The notes: a model not told the origin generated them from the sequence alone. A stretch of DNA of 64,000 bases from Roseibium sp. MMSF_3544 (GCF_030732845.1 NZ_JASHKA010000015.1:62001-126000); one strand, 5' to 3'. Positions 1 to 10,674 are shown, counted from the stretch's first letter. Made by a program: numbers and translations.

Positions 1-2950
1 CCGGATCGCTGGTCGTGAGCTTGACCTGGAGCCGCTCGGTCGAACTGTCCGTGTAGCGGACGGTGCCGCCGATCGCCCCGGTCTCGCCGAGGACGTGCCA
101 GGGTTCGAGAGCCTGACGCAGCTCCAGCTGGACACCTTCGACTTCGATTTCACCGCAGAACGGAAAGCGGAATTCTGCCTGGGCCTCAAACCATTCCGGC
201 CGCATTGGAAATCCGTGATGTTCCAGATCGCGGAGCACCTCCAGGAAATCGGTCCACACGAAATGCGGCAGCATGAACCGGTCATGGAGAGCGGTGCCCC
301 ACCTTGTAAGGTTCCCCGAAAGAGGATGCTGCCAGAGACGGGCGATCAGCGCCCGCAACAATAGCTGCTGCGCCAGGCTCATGCGCGGATCCGGCGGCAT
401 TTCGAAGCCCCTGAATTCAACCAGACCCAGCCGTCCCGTCGGGCCGTCGGGCGAATAGAGTTTGTCGATGCAGATCTCGGCGCGGTGAGTGTTGCCGGTG
501 ACGTCGACCAGGATGTTGCGCAGAAGCCGGTCCACCAGCCACGGGAATGGCGCCGGGCCTTCGCCTGGCCTGCTGATCTGAGAGAGCGCCACTTCGAGTT
601 CATAAAGACCATCGTGGCGTGCTTCGTCGACACGGGGAGCCTGGGATGTCGGGCCAATGAAGAGGCCAGAAAAAAGATAGGAGAGGCTCGGGTGACGTTG
701 CCAGTGAAGGATCAGACTGCGCAGCAGATCCGGGCGCCGCAGGAAGGGACTGTCCAGCGGTGTCGCGCCTCCGACGACGACATGATTGCCGCCACCGGTG
801 CCGGTGTGCTTGCCGTCGATCATGAATTTGTCGGCGCCGAGCCGGGACTGCCGGGCTTCCTCGTAGACGCATTCTGTGATCGACACGCAGTCCTGCCAGC
901 TTGCCGCCGGATGAATATTGACCTCGATGACGCCGGGATCAGGCGCAACACGGATGACGTTCATGCGTGGATCGGTTGGAGGCGGATAGCCTTCGATGTG
1001 AACAGGAATTCCGAGATCGTCAGCTGCCGCTTCTGCGACAGAGATCAGTTCGAGATAGTCTTCCAACCGCTCGACGGGGGGCATGAAGACGCACAGTCTG
1101 CCGTCTCTCGGTTCCACTGATATGGCCGTTCGAACCGACGCACCGCCGAGTTCGTCGTCGGGGAGCTCCTGTTCCCTGCGATCCTGGCTGGGTCCGTTTG
1201 CAGTAAACCGGGCAATGTCCTGAGGCCGGTCTGCGCGTGGTCCGATCGGAAATTCCGGAAGCGGTTCTCTCGGGATCGTTGGATCTTCAATGTTCGTGTA
1301 GGGGTATTGTGCCGGCGGGACATAGGGCAAAGATTCAAGCGGAAGACGATATCCGACCGGACTGTCCCCCGGGACCAGGAAAATGGCGTCCCGGCGCAAT
1401 TTCCATTGCTCGGAACGCCAACGCTTGCCGGTCGATTTCGCTTGCCAGCGCTGGACTGGCAAAACGTAGCCCGCGGGTTTCGTCAGGCCCCGGTCAAAAA
1501 CGCGGGCAATACGATGTCGTGCTTCCGCGTCTTCCAGCTTGGAATTCTCCGGTGTGACGTTTTCCGGAAGGTTGCTTTCCTTGACCATCCAGACGGCCGG
1601 GTCTTCGTAAGCCGCGACGACAAATTCGGGATCGAGCTCGAGGCGGCTCGCGATCTGCTCCATGAGCGCCTTGGCGTTTTCTGCGCCTGTTCCGGTATCG
1701 GTCCCTTCTTCGGCGATCAGGTCCGGATTGCGCCAGATCGGCTTTTCATCACGCCGCCAGTAAAGCGAAAATGTCCAGCGCGGGAGCGTTTCGCCGGGAT
1801 ACCATTTGCCCTGGCCGTAATGCAGAAAACCGCCGGGTGCGAACCGTTCGCGCAGGCGGCGGATAAGCGTATCTGCCAGGGTTCGCTTGGTCGGCCCAAC
1901 CGCGTCGGTGTTCCATTCGTCGGCTTCAAAGTCGTCGATTGACACGAATGTGGGCTCGCCGCCCATCGTAAGCCTGACATCTTCCTGTGAAAGAACCCGG
2001 TCGACAGTCTGGCCGAGACTGTTCAAGGCGGCCCAGGATTCTTCGGAGAACGGCTTCGTGATCCTGGGGTGTTCCGCAATGCGCGACACCTGCATGTCGA
2101 ACGCAAAATCGACTTCCGCCTTGCTGGCCATGCCGACAATCGGCGCGGCATTCGAATAATGCGGGGTTGCTGCCAGAGGTATATGGCTTTCCCCTGTCAG
2201 GAGGCCGGATGTCGGGTCCAGGCCGATCCAGCCCGCTCCTGGGAGGTAGACCTCTGCCCAGGCATGAAGATCCGTGAAGTCGTGGTCCGTCCCTGAGGGC
2301 CCATCCAGCGCCTCCAGATCGGGCTTGAGCTGGATTAAGTAACCGGACACGAAGCGCGCTGCAAAACCCAGGTGCCTCAGGGCTTGAACAAGAAGCCAGC
2401 TGGAGTCTCGGCAGGACCCTGTGCCCCTTTCAAAGGTTTCTTCCGGCGTCTGGACGCCCGGTTCCATGCGGATCACATAACCGACTTCCTTCGATACCTT
2501 GCTGTTCAGCGCGACGATGAAGTCGATGGTGCGGAGTTTGTCTTTTGGAACGGAGGCAAGAAAAGCCTTGAGATGCTCTCCGGGTGGGTCTGTCCGCCTG
2601 TAGATCTGAAGATCCTCGCGAAGGTCTTCCGGGTAGTCGAACGGCCATTCCTCTGCACTTTCCTCGACGAAGAAATCGAACGGATTATAGACCGTCATGT
2701 CTGCGGTCAGGTCGACTTCGATCTTGAATTCGCGAACGGGTTCGGGAAAGACGAAGCGTGCGAGCCAGTTGCCGTAAGGGTCCTGCTGATGATTGACGAA
2801 GTGGTCCGTCGGCGAAACCTTCAAGGAATGTGATAAGACGCGCGTCCGGCTGTGCGGGGCGGGACGCAATCTGATGATCTGAGGGCTGAGCGTGACCGGC
2901 CTGTCATACTGGTAGTGGGTCAGATGATAAATGCTTGCTCTGATAGACAT
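1..2950 (-). CDS. DUF2126 transglutaminase-like protein (3' end outside window)
   Basis: The gene reads leftward from ATG at 2948-2950 and stays open to the window edge. About 983 codons are visible; family members run to about 1,100 residues, so the C-terminus is missing. The N-terminus ([19 protein letters not shown]) resembles the bacterial transglutaminase N domain. A papain-like transglutaminase core follows, with Cys in [10 protein letters not shown], His in [10 protein letters not shown] and Asp in GLDPTSGL. The rest matches the DUF2126 region, including its hallmark [11 protein letters not shown] near base 790. The substrate is unknown. Related genes often sit beside alpha-E (DUF403) and permuted ATP-grasp genes, but none is in view. 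It is transcribed away from the neighbouring genes and has its own promoter region. Confidence 0.88.
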   Translation of the reverse strand, partial: MSIRASIYHLTHYQYDRPVTLSPQIIRLRPAPHSRTRVLSHSLKVSPTDHFVNHQQDPYGNWLARFVFPEPVREFKIEVDLTADMTVYNPFDFFVEESAEEWPFDYPEDLREDLQIYRRTDPPGEHLKAFLASVPKDKLRTIDFIVALNSKVSKEVGYVIRMEPGVQTPEETFERGTGSCRDSSWLLVQALRHLGFAARFVSGYLIQLKPDLEALDGPSGTDHDFTDLHAWAEVYLPGAGWIGLDPTSGLLTGESHIPLAATPHYSNAAPIVGMASKAEVDFAFDMQVSRIAEHPRITKPFSEESWAALNSLGQTVDRVLSQEDVRLTMGGEPTFVSIDDFEADEWNTDAVGPTKRTLADTLIRRLRERFAPGGFLHYGQGKWYPGETLPRWTFSLYWRRDEKPIWRNPDLIAEEGTDTGTGAENAKALMEQIASRLELDPEFVVAAYEDPAVWMVKESNLPENVTPENSKLEDAEARHRIARVFDRGLTKPAGYVLPVQRWQAKSTGKRWRSEQWKLRRDAIFLVPGDSPVGYRLPLESLPYVPPAQYPYTNIEDPTIPREPLPEFPIGPRADRPQDIARFTANGPSQDRREQELPDDELGGASVRTAISVEPRDGRLCVFMPPVERLEDYLELISVAEAAADDLGIPVHIEGYPPPTDPRMNVIRVAPDPGVIEVNIHPAASWQDCVSITECVYEEARQSRLGADKFMIDGKHTGTGGGNHVVVGGATPLDSPFLRRPDLLRSLILHWQRHPSLSYLFSGLFIGPTSQAPRVDEARHDGLYELEVALSQISRPGEGPAPFPWLVDRLLRNILVDVTGNTHRAEICIDKLYSPDGPTGRLGLVEFRGFEMPPDPRMSLAQQLLLRALIARLWQHPLSGNLTRWGTALHDRFMLPHFVWTDFLEVLRDLEHHGFPMRPEWFEAQAEFRFPFCGEIEVEGVQLELRQALEPWHVLGETGAIGGTVRYTDSSTERLQVKLTTSDP

Positions 2951-3289
2951 TATTCCGTGACCCTGCTTCCGATTGGTTTCGTTTGCCTACGTTTTCACAA
3001 AACGCAGCCAGGCACCACGTCAATCTGTAGGCAATCAGATGGCCGGTCCGCAAGGTTTGCCTTTGTGCGCATTACGCCGCTTAAGGGTGACGCAAGGGCA
3101 AAACAAGTGCGCTCTTTAAAGTAGAGTTTCAGGTTGTATTTACCGTTGCGACACACTGTGCTGGACGAAGTGTCCAGGTCCGTGAATATGTGTGCGTAAG
3201 TCGTTTCCGACGCCGGTGAATCGATACTTTGTCGTTAGAGTTGGGGCAGAACCCCGGTCTTGAAGCGGGACGTGCTAAGAAGGAAAATA
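2951..3289. other. Divergent intergenic region
   Basis: This 340-bp spacer lies between the leftward transglutaminase gene and the rightward binding-protein gene, so it must hold both promoters. The only clear structure is a small hairpin, CTGGAC/GTCCAG with a 5-nt loop, at 3161-3177. An AAGAAGGA ribosome-binding site ends about 5 nt before the ATG at 3290. No convincing promoter or RNA gene was recognised. Confidence 0.4.
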
Positions 3290-4384
3290 ATGGCGGTTCG
3301 TTTTCTCTGCTTCTGTTTTTTCTGGACACTTGCCTACACTGTTCATGCTGCAGACTTCCGGGTGACATTCATAAATCCGGGGGGCAGCGACGGGTTTTGG
3401 GGCGAGGTTTCCAAGACAATGTCTGCGGCTGCCGCCGATCTGAACATCGAACTTGAGATTCTGAACGCTGACCGGCAGCCCTACGGGATGGAAACGCAGC
3501 TTCAACAGCGCCTGGATCGGGGCGATCTTCCGGATTACTTCGTGCTGGTAAATGAATATCAGGCCGGTGGCCGTTTGCTGCAGTTGCTTGATGGGACACC
3601 GAGCAAAGTACTTTTCCTCCTCAACAATCTGACGCGGAAACAACAAGACATTCTGGAGATGCGCCGAATCGACTTGCGAAAGATCGTCGCTTCCATCGTG
3701 CCGGACAACGAGACTGCGGGCTACCAGTTGGCTCTGTCGCTGTTTGAAGCGGCTCGTGCCTTGCACCCTCATCACGACAAGATCCGACTTCTGGCGTTGA
3801 CCGGGGACACGTCGACACCGGCCGCGCTGTTGCGCGAGACAGGGATGCAGCGGGCCGTTGCGGACAATCCGGATGTGGACCTGGTCCATGCCATTCCTGT
3901 GAACTGGAACGAAGATCTTGCCTATAGGCGAGCCAAAGATGTTCTGGAGCGCACGCCTGTGCATGCGGTCTGGGGCGCAAACGATGCAATTGCCTTCGGT
4001 GCCCGCAGAGCCGCGATGGAATCTGGTCTGGCAGTTGGCGACGACGTTGTTTTTGCAGGCCTTAACTGGTCAAAGCGCGCCATGGACGCTGTCCAGAGAA
4101 AGGAAATGATCATGTCGCACGGTGGTCACTTTTTTGCCGGCGCCTGGGCGATCGTGTTGTTGCGGGATCATTTTTTCCGGGTCTCGAAGGGTGAAGTCCA
4201 TGTGGATGTGCGCTTTAAGATGTCGCCCATCACGCTTGAAAACGTGGAGCTCTATCTGGAGAGCCTTGGGGACGGTAACTGGGACAAGATCGACTACAGC
4301 CAGTTTTGCAAAACCCGGACCGGGCGCAGCAATTATGACTTTTCTGCTGAAGCCATTTTGAATGCGGCTGGCGCGCAGCGGTAG
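3290..4384 (+). CDS. Periplasmic substrate-binding protein, sugar/LacI-type fold
   Basis: A 364-residue secreted protein. The ATG at 3290 is preferred over an upstream in-frame TTG at 3260 because AAGAAGGA lies just before it and it begins a clean signal peptide ([20 protein letters not shown], cleavage before ADF). The mature part reads like a type I periplasmic binding protein: [18 protein letters not shown] at the start, [13 protein letters not shown] mid-protein, and [17 protein letters not shown], which matches the hinge region of sugar-binding proteins. No permease or ATPase genes are adjacent, so it may be an orphan binding protein or the sensing partner of a signalling system encoded elsewhere. 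The ligand is unknown. Confidence 0.75.
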   Translation: MAVRFLCFCFFWTLAYTVHAADFRVTFINPGGSDGFWGEVSKTMSAAAADLNIELEILNADRQPYGMETQLQQRLDRGDLPDYFVLVNEYQAGGRLLQLLDGTPSKVLFLLNNLTRKQQDILEMRRIDLRKIVASIVPDNETAGYQLALSLFEAARALHPHHDKIRLLALTGDTSTPAALLRETGMQRAVADNPDVDLVHAIPVNWNEDLAYRRAKDVLERTPVHAVWGANDAIAFGARRAAMESGLAVGDDVVFAGLNWSKRAMDAVQRKEMIMSHGGHFFAGAWAIVLLRDHFFRVSKGEVHVDVRFKMSPITLENVELYLESLGDGNWDKIDYSQFCKTRTGRSNYDFSAEAILNAAGAQR

Positions 4385-4476
4385 GATTTCCGTATAAACG
4401 GATGAAAGTTCAATCTCCGGCATCGCGCGGCTTCAACATGTTTGAACGCGCCGGCAATGCCTCGAAGGATCGTGTC

Positions 4477-5331
4477 ATGACCAGGAACAGCGACGGTGAC
4501 AAACCCTATAATCCGCAGGATGAAGGAGCGGAAATGGGTTTCTCCGACAAGATGTCCTACGGAGACTATCTTGGATTGCCGCAGATCCTGTCGGCGCAAA
4601 AGGCGCTGTCCGACGCCCCAGATGAGCTTCTCTTCATCATCCAGCACCAGACATCCGAGTTGTGGATGAAGCTGATGCTGCACGAGCTCTACGCGGCGCG
4701 CGACGCAATTGCCAACGATCAATTGCCTGAAGCCATGAAACTGCTTGCCAGGGTCAGCCGGATCATGGAGCAGCTTAATTCTGCCTGGGACGTGCTGCGC
4801 ACCATGACACCAAGCGACTATACCCGTTTCCGGGACGCGCTCGGACAGTCGTCCGGGTTCCAGTCGCTGCAGTATCGGCTGATCGAATATGTGCTGGGCA
4901 ACCGCAATCTTGCGATGACGAAGCCACATGAACACGATCTCGACAGCGCTGCGCTGTTGGAAGCGGAACTGGAACAGCCGAGCCTTTACCAGGTCGTGCT
5001 GGAGTTCGCGCGGCGGCGTGGCTTCCACGTTCCTGAAGAGGTGACGACCGTCCCGGCGTCTCGCCCGCATCAGGCAAGTGATGAAATTCGGGACGTGTGG
5101 CACACGGTCTATCAGGATCCTAGCAGCCACTGGGCCCTTTATGAGGTCGGTGAAAAGCTGGTCGATCTGGAGGATTACTTCCGGCGCTGGCGCTTCAATC
5201 ATGTCACCACCGTCGAGCGGGTGATCGGCTTCAAGCGCGGCACTGGCGGAACAGGCGGCGTGTCGTACCTGAAACGGATGCTTGAGGTCGAATTGTTTCC
5301 TGAGCTCTGGCGCGTCAGGACGGTGCTCTAG
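4477..5331 (+). CDS. kynA: Tryptophan 2,3-dioxygenase
   Basis: Heme enzyme that opens the indole ring of L-tryptophan with O2 to give N-formylkynurenine, the first step of the kynurenine pathway. Family signatures are present: [20 protein letters not shown] (distal His and substrate pocket), [14 protein letters not shown], and near the C-terminus [20 protein letters not shown], holding the proximal heme-ligand His and the substrate-binding GTGG. The ATG at 4477 follows GAAGGA by 7 nt and gives 284 residues, the usual bacterial length. An in-frame ATG at 4402 would add 25 residues without a good ribosome-binding site. No kynU or kynB is nearby. The gene starts 92 bp after the binding-protein gene and may be cotranscribed with it. 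Confidence 0.93.
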   Translation: MTRNSDGDKPYNPQDEGAEMGFSDKMSYGDYLGLPQILSAQKALSDAPDELLFIIQHQTSELWMKLMLHELYAARDAIANDQLPEAMKLLARVSRIMEQLNSAWDVLRTMTPSDYTRFRDALGQSSGFQSLQYRLIEYVLGNRNLAMTKPHEHDLDSAALLEAELEQPSLYQVVLEFARRRGFHVPEEVTTVPASRPHQASDEIRDVWHTVYQDPSSHWALYEVGEKLVDLEDYFRRWRFNHVTTVERVIGFKRGTGGTGGVSYLKRMLEVELFPELWRVRTVL

Positions 5332-5450
5332 CGAACGGACCCTTTTCGTGTGACCCCATCGGTTGATTTCCCGGACTGCCCCGGTCAGGCAATCCGTCTC
5401 TGCATCATGTGGTTTCCGTGTTTTTTGCAGTGCGTCATTGGTCCGCCAAA

Positions 5451-5516
5451 TTTCGTTTGCACTGCAAAACGAAGCTGAAATGAAGCATTAAGGCGATAAA
5501 ATCGAAAGACCCGAAA
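5451..5516 (+). promoter_or_regulatory. Candidate GlpR/DeoR-type operator cluster upstream of the glycerol operon
   Basis: An inverted repeat TTCGTTTGCA / TGCAAAACGAA (5452-5473) contains the odd palindrome TTTGCACTGCAAA (5456-5468). It is followed by CGAAA boxes at 5503-5507 and 5512-5516. DeoR-family repressors such as GlpR bind repeated TTCG/CGAA half-sites, and the next gene starts a glycerol transport operon. Assignment to GlpR is inference; no glpR is in the window. The rest of 5332-5767 is strongly AT-rich without recognisable genes. Confidence 0.4.
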
Positions 5517-5687
5517 CCTAATTTTGCGCTATGTGAAATGTCAAATTTGTGCCACACTGTGGATCTCAGGCGCTAAGTTTACGATCAATCCGTTGCCTTT
5601 GTTGTTTGGTGGTATTGAATTTAAATAAATAAAATCAATAATTTAATTACCTCTGACGAAGAAACTCATATCTACTAAAAAATTAGT

Positions 5688-5717
5688 TTGACATCGTGGC
5701 GATGCTGTGACCATGTA
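5688..5717 (+). promoter_or_regulatory. Possible sigma70-type promoter for glpV
   Basis: A perfect -35 box TTGACA lies at 5688-5693. The best -10 candidate, CATGTA at 5712-5717 (spacing 18), is weak. The element lies about 50 bp upstream of the glpV start, downstream of an AT-rich stretch that could act as an UP element. Confidence 0.3.
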
Positions 5718-5767
5718 TGTTCAGCCGGTTAAACACGGCGCTTATACTCACATGGGAGGAGATGCAG

Positions 5768-7507
5768 ATGCGAAAGTATCTACTCTCCGCAGTTGCAGCC
5801 GGTGCTGTACTTGCGGGAGCAGGGTCCGCTTTTGCCGACGAAGCAGCGGCGAAGAAATGGATCGACCAGGAATTCCAGCCATCCGTGCTGACCAAGGACG
5901 AACAGCTTGCAGAGATGCAATGGTTCATCCAGGCGGCCCAGCCGTTCGACGGCATGGAAATCAACGTACTGTCCGAAGGCATTCCGACGCACTCCTACGA
6001 GTCGGAAGTTCTGGCAAAGGCGTTTGAAGAAATCACGGGTATCAAGGTCAATCACCAGATCCTGGGCGAAGGTGAAGTCGTTCAGGCGGTTCAGACCCAG
6101 ATGCAGACCGGCCGGAACCTCTATGACGCATATGTCAACGATTCCGACCTGATCGGCACCCATTCCCGCCTCCAGCTGGCTTACAACTTGACCGACTGGA
6201 TGGAAGGCGCAGGCAAGGACGTGACCAACCCGGGTCTTGATCTTGACGACTTCATGGGCACCCAGTTCACGACCGGTCCGGACGGCGACCTTTATCAGTT
6301 GCCCGATCAGCAATTTGCGAACCTCTACTGGTTCCGCAAGGACTGGTTCGACCGCGAAGACCTGCAAAAGGCCTTCAAGGACAAGTACGGCTATGACCTG
6401 GGTGTTCCGGTCAACTGGTCGGCTTACGAAGACATTGCCGAGTTCTTCTCCAACGATGTCAAGGAAATCGACGGCGTAACCATCTACGGCCACATGGACT
6501 ACGGCAAGCGTGCTCCGGACCTTGGCTGGCGCATGACCGATGCTTGGCTGTCCATGGCAGGTGCCGGCGACAAGGGTGAGCCGAACGGCATCCCGGTCGA
6601 CGAGTGGGGCATCCGCATGGAAGAAGGCACCTGTAACCCGGTGGGCGCGTCCGTCTCCCGTGGTGGTGCTGCAAACGGCCCGGCAGCAGTCTACGCGATC
6701 CGTAAGTGGGACGAGTGGCTGCGCAACTATGCACCTCCGGGCGCTGCCAGCTTCGACTTCTACCAGTCGCTGCCGGCGCTTAGCCAGGGCAACGTTGCTC
6801 AGCAGATCTTCTGGTACACGGCGTTCACCGCGGACATGGTGAAGCCGAAATCAGAAGGCAACAACACGGTCGATGATGAGGGCAATCCGCTGTGGCGGAT
6901 GGCACCGAGCCCGCACGGTCCCTACTGGGAAGAAGGCCAGAAGGTCGGATACCAGGACGTGGGTTCCTGGACCATCCTGAAGTCCACTCCGGAAGACCGC
7001 GCCAAAGCTGCCTGGCTCTATGCCCAGTTCGTCGTCTCCAAGACTGTCGATACCAAGAAGAGCCAGGTTGGTCTGACCTTCATCCGCGACAGTACCGTGA
7101 ACCACGAGTCCTTCACCGAGCGCGCACCCAAGCTCGGCGGCCTGGTCGAGTTCTACCGCTCGCCGGACCGTGTTGCCTGGTCCCCGACCGGCGTCAACGT
7201 TCCGGACTATCCGAAGCTGGCGCAGATCTGGTGGCAGCAGATCGGTGACGTGAACTCCGGTGCGTTCACGCCGCAAGAGGCCATGGACCGCCTCGCGGAA
7301 GAAATGGACATCGTCATGGCCCGCATGCAGCAGGCTGACGAGCGCGCCAATGTCTATGGTGGCTGTGGCCCACGCCTGAACGAGCCGCAAGACGCCGCGT
7401 TCTGGCTGGAAAAGCCGGGTGCACCCAAGGCCAAGCTCGAAAACGAGAAGCCGCAGGGCCAGACCGTCAACTACGACGAGTTGGTGAAACGCTGGTCCCA
7501 AAACTAA
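5768..7507 (+). CDS. glpV: Glycerol ABC transporter, periplasmic binding protein
   Basis: A large secreted solute-binding protein (579 residues) with a signal peptide MRKYLLSAVAAGAVLAGAGS and cleavage near AFA-DEA. It is predicted to deliver glycerol to the GlpPQ permease. The ATG at 5768 is chosen because GGGAGGA at 5754-5760 sits 7 nt before it; upstream in-frame ATGs at 5717 and 5762 lack such a site. The protein is longer than ordinary sugar-binding proteins, as in the GlpV family of rhizobia. The identification rests mainly on the diagnostic gene set that follows: two ATPases, two permeases and a small membrane protein. The gene is first in the operon and separated from glpS by a strong hairpin, an arrangement that lets the binding protein be made in excess. 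Confidence 0.87.
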   Translation: MRKYLLSAVAAGAVLAGAGSAFADEAAAKKWIDQEFQPSVLTKDEQLAEMQWFIQAAQPFDGMEINVLSEGIPTHSYESEVLAKAFEEITGIKVNHQILGEGEVVQAVQTQMQTGRNLYDAYVNDSDLIGTHSRLQLAYNLTDWMEGAGKDVTNPGLDLDDFMGTQFTTGPDGDLYQLPDQQFANLYWFRKDWFDREDLQKAFKDKYGYDLGVPVNWSAYEDIAEFFSNDVKEIDGVTIYGHMDYGKRAPDLGWRMTDAWLSMAGAGDKGEPNGIPVDEWGIRMEEGTCNPVGASVSRGGAANGPAAVYAIRKWDEWLRNYAPPGAASFDFYQSLPALSQGNVAQQIFWYTAFTADMVKPKSEGNNTVDDEGNPLWRMAPSPHGPYWEEGQKVGYQDVGSWTILKSTPEDRAKAAWLYAQFVVSKTVDTKKSQVGLTFIRDSTVNHESFTERAPKLGGLVEFYRSPDRVAWSPTGVNVPDYPKLAQIWWQQIGDVNSGAFTPQEAMDRLAEEMDIVMARMQQADERANVYGGCGPRLNEPQDAAFWLEKPGAPKAKLENEKPQGQTVNYDELVKRWSQN

Positions 7508-7533
7508 GGTTTGGTATCTACCAATCCTGAACC

Positions 7534-7556
7534 GGACCGGGGCATTGCCCCGGTCC
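7534..7556 (+). terminator. Hairpin between glpV and glpS (partial terminator or mRNA stabiliser)
   Basis: GGACCGGGGC (7534-7543), loop ATT, GCCCCGGTCC (7547-7556): a perfect 10-bp GC-rich stem 27 nt after the glpV stop. No T-run follows, so it probably protects the upstream glpV message or causes only partial termination. Confidence 0.6.
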
Positions 7557-7632
7557 ATCTCCGATCCGAAAGTGACGGGCGGCGACCCCTTGAGTTCGCC
7601 GATTAAACCCGGTCCGGACGCGGGCAGATCAT

Positions 7633-8697
7633 ATGTCTCTTGAACTTAAAAACATCAGCAAACGTGTGCAGGGCATAACCCATGTCAAGGACACGACCCT
7701 GACCCTGCAACCGGGCCACTTCAACGTTCTCCTTGGAGAAACGGGTGCAGGCAAAACCTCGCTGATTAAGCTGATGGCCGGCCTCGACAGCCTCGCTTCA
7801 GGCCAGATTATCCTGAATGGCAAGGACGTCTCAAAGCTGTCTGCGCAAAAGCGCAACATCAGCCTCGTGCACCAGTTCTTCGTCAACTACCCGCACATGT
7901 CGGTCTTCGACAACATTGCCTCGCCGCTCAAGATCGCCGGTATTGCGAAATCCGAAATTGCGGGACGGGTGGAAGAGGCAGCGGACCTCATGAAGCTGAA
8001 ACCCTATCTCAGCCGTAAGCCGCATGAACTTTCCGGCGGCCAGCAGCAGCGCACCGCACTGGCGCGCGCAATTGTCAAGGAAAGCGACGCTGTGTTTCTC
8101 GACGAACCACTCGCCAACCTGGACTACAAGCTCCGCGAAGAGTTGCGTGACCAGTTGCCGGATCTCTTTGCAGGCCGTGGTGCAGTCGTTGTTTATGCCA
8201 CGTCCGAACCCGAAGAAGCTCTTCTGCTAGGTGGGCATACGGCTCTGATGACAGATGGCAACGTCGTCCAGTATGGCGCGACTGCGGAGATCTACCGCAA
8301 GCCGAAGGATCTGGACGCTGCGAAGGTCTTCTCAAACCCGCCGATCAATGTCGCACCGGTGACGAAGCAGGGCGACATGGTGATCCTGACCGAAGATATC
8401 CGCTGGCAGGCTTCCGAAAGTGTCGCCGGTATCAAGGATGGGCCCTATACGCTTGCGATCCGTCCCAATCACGTGATGCCGGTGGAAACGGCCGCTCATT
8501 CGGTCCGTCTTGAAGGGCATGTGCAGGTCACCGAGCTCAGCGGTTCTGAAAGCAGTGCCCATTTCGATCTGCACGGGCATTCCTGGGTGTCGCTGTCGCC
8601 CGGTGTTCATCCCTATTTCGTTGGCGAGGTCCACGCGTTTTATCTGGACCCGAGCCATTGTTTCTTCTTCGCGCCTGACGGCGAGTTGGTCGCCTGA
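7633..8697 (+). CDS. glpS: Glycerol ABC transporter ATPase 1
   Basis: A cytoplasmic ATP-binding subunit of 354 residues. It has Walker A GETGAGKTS near residue 36, a full signature LSGGQQQR, Walker B AVFLDEPLANLD, and a C-terminal TOBE-like regulatory domain typical of MalK/UgpC-type sugar importers. The switch-loop position reads YATSEPEEA where most MalK-like proteins have a THD/TSH-type motif, so the switch histidine seems absent. It begins 125 bp after glpV and ends 11 bp before glpT. Having two different ATPases is the hallmark of the GlpSTPQUV transporter, so GlpS and GlpT probably form a heterodimer. Confidence 0.87.
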   Translation: MSLELKNISKRVQGITHVKDTTLTLQPGHFNVLLGETGAGKTSLIKLMAGLDSLASGQIILNGKDVSKLSAQKRNISLVHQFFVNYPHMSVFDNIASPLKIAGIAKSEIAGRVEEAADLMKLKPYLSRKPHELSGGQQQRTALARAIVKESDAVFLDEPLANLDYKLREELRDQLPDLFAGRGAVVVYATSEPEEALLLGGHTALMTDGNVVQYGATAEIYRKPKDLDAAKVFSNPPINVAPVTKQGDMVILTEDIRWQASESVAGIKDGPYTLAIRPNHVMPVETAAHSVRLEGHVQVTELSGSESSAHFDLHGHSWVSLSPGVHPYFVGEVHAFYLDPSHCFFFAPDGELVA

Positions 8698-8708
8698 GGA
8701 GGGACATC

Positions 8709-9800
8709 ATGGCACAAATAACCCTTTCCAACCTGCGTCACAGCTACAGTCCCGACCCGAAGGACGACGCGGACTATGCGCTCAAGAAAATCGACCTGAC
8801 CTGGGAAGATGGAGGCGCCTATGCGCTTCTCGGCCCGTCCGGTTGCGGCAAGTCCACGCTCTTGAACATCATCTCGGGGCTGCTGGTTCCCTCCGAAGGC
8901 AGGATCCTGTTCGATGATCAGGATGTGACGGATCTGCCTCCGGCAAAACGCAACATCGCGCAGGTGTTCCAGTTCCCGGTCATCTACGACACGATGACGG
9001 TCTACGACAATCTGGCATTCCCGCTGCGAAATCGCGGCCGGGACGAAGAGACGGTCAAAAACCGGGTGATGGCGATCGCCGAGATGCTCGAAGTCACCGA
9101 CATGTTGCGGACGCGGGCGGCGAACCTGTCTCCCGACAACAAGCAGAAGATCTCCATGGGACGCGGGCTTGTGCGTCAGGACGTCAACGTCGTCATGTTC
9201 GACGAGCCGCTTACCGTGATCGATCCTCATTTGAAATGGAAGCTGCGATCCAAGCTGAAGGAACTTCATCAGCGGGTGAAAGCCACCATGATTTACGTGA
9301 CCCACGATCAGACCGAGGCGCTGACATTTGCCGACCAGGTTGTAGTGATGCAGGACGGGGAAATCGTCCAGATCGGCACGCCCGTGGAACTGTTCGAGCG
9401 TCCGGCACACACCTTCGTCGGGCATTTCATCGGCTCTCCCGGCATGAATGTGCTGCCTTGCGACGTCAAGGATGGCGGTGCGTTCTTCGGCGGTGACCTG
9501 ATCAACCTTGAGGGGCCGCTGAACAACGTCAGCAACGGCAAGGCGGAGATCGGGATCAGACCCGAATTCGTCGGGGTGTCATCCAACGGCCATGGCCTTT
9601 CCGCGCGCGTCCGCAAGGTCGCTGACATCGGGCGCCACAAGGTGGTCGAGGCGATCGCGCACGACAAGCGCATTCACGCGATCCTGGAAGGTGAGGCGCC
9701 GAACGCCGGCGACCAGGTAAGCCTTGAATTCAAGCAATCGCAGACTCGGCTTTACAAAGACGGCTGGCTGGCAAGCACGCCAGGGGAGGGTGTCCAGTGA
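8709..9800 (+). CDS. glpT: Glycerol ABC transporter ATPase 2
   Basis: The partner ATPase, 363 residues, with Walker A GPSGCGKST and Walker B VVMFDEPLTVIDP, an intact switch His in VTHDQTEALTF, and a C-terminal TOBE-like region. The ABC signature is degenerate: LSPDNKQKISMG in place of LSGGQ. GlpS has a good signature but lacks the switch His, so the heterodimer probably has one proper and one weakened ATP site. This GlpT is an ABC ATPase, not the E. coli glycerol-3-phosphate antiporter of the same name. Its 3' end overlaps glpP by 4 bp. Confidence 0.86.
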   Translation: MAQITLSNLRHSYSPDPKDDADYALKKIDLTWEDGGAYALLGPSGCGKSTLLNIISGLLVPSEGRILFDDQDVTDLPPAKRNIAQVFQFPVIYDTMTVYDNLAFPLRNRGRDEETVKNRVMAIAEMLEVTDMLRTRAANLSPDNKQKISMGRGLVRQDVNVVMFDEPLTVIDPHLKWKLRSKLKELHQRVKATMIYVTHDQTEALTFADQVVVMQDGEIVQIGTPVELFERPAHTFVGHFIGSPGMNVLPCDVKDGGAFFGGDLINLEGPLNNVSNGKAEIGIRPEFVGVSSNGHGLSARVRKVADIGRHKVVEAIAHDKRIHAILEGEAPNAGDQVSLEFKQSQTRLYKDGWLASTPGEGVQ

Positions 9801-10663
9801 AGACCCAGAATCAACGCGCCTGGCTGTTCGTAACGCCAGTGCTTCTCCTGGTCGCGTTCAACGCGCTGATACCGATGATGACCGTGGTCAACTATTCGGT
9901 CCAGGAAACCTTCGGCGACAACCTGTTCTTCTGGCAGGGGCTCGACTGGTTCGCGCAGGTGCTGAAGTCGGAGCGCTTCCACAATGCCCTCGGGCGCCAG
10001 TTCCTGTTCACATTCCTGATCCTGATCATCGAGGTTCCACTCGGGATCGCGATCGCGCTGGCCATGCCGCGCAAGGGGCCCTGGGTGCCGTTCTGTCTGG
10101 TGACGATGGCGCTGCCGATGCTGATCCCGTGGAATGTGGTCGGTGCGATGTGGAACATCTTCACATTGCCGGACATCGGCCTGCTCGGCTACTTCATGAA
10201 CCATACGCTGGGCCTTTCCTATGACATGACCCAGGATCCGGTTGCCGCATGGGTGACGATCATCGTCATGGATGTCTGGCACTGGACGTCGCTGGTGGTG
10301 CTGCTTGCCTATGCCGGGCTGGTGTCGATCCCGAATGCCTATTACCAGGCTGCGGAAATCGACGGTGCCTCCAACTGGGCGGTGTTCCGCTTCATCCAGC
10401 TGCCGAAGATGAAGACGGTGCTGACCATCGCCATTCTGCTGAGGTTCATGGACAGCTTCAACATCTACACCGAGCCATTCGTCCTGACCGGTGGCGGGCC
10501 GGGCAATTCGACCACGTTGCTTTCCATCGACCTGGTGAAGATTGCTCTCGGTCAGTTCGACCTCGGCCCGGCGGCCGCCATGTCCCTCATCTACTTCGCC
10601 ATCACGCTGCTGGCCTCCTGGCTGTTCTACACGCTGATGACGATGAACGATAACAAGTCCTGA
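9797..10663 (+). CDS. glpP: Glycerol ABC transporter permease 1
   Basis: Inner-membrane permease of 288 residues with about six hydrophobic segments. The first is WLFVTPVLLLVAFNALIPMM. The EAA loop that docks the ATPase is visible in QAAEIDGASNWAVFRFIQLP, typical of MalF/UgpA-like sugar permeases. The start overlaps the end of glpT (GTGA), implying translational coupling. It pairs with GlpQ to form the channel. Confidence 0.88.
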   Translation: MKTQNQRAWLFVTPVLLLVAFNALIPMMTVVNYSVQETFGDNLFFWQGLDWFAQVLKSERFHNALGRQFLFTFLILIIEVPLGIAIALAMPRKGPWVPFCLVTMALPMLIPWNVVGAMWNIFTLPDIGLLGYFMNHTLGLSYDMTQDPVAAWVTIIVMDVWHWTSLVVLLAYAGLVSIPNAYYQAAEIDGASNWAVFRFIQLPKMKTVLTIAILLRFMDSFNIYTEPFVLTGGGPGNSTTLLSIDLVKIALGQFDLGPAAAMSLIYFAITLLASWLFYTLMTMNDNKS

Positions 10664-10674
10664 GGAGAACCGTC

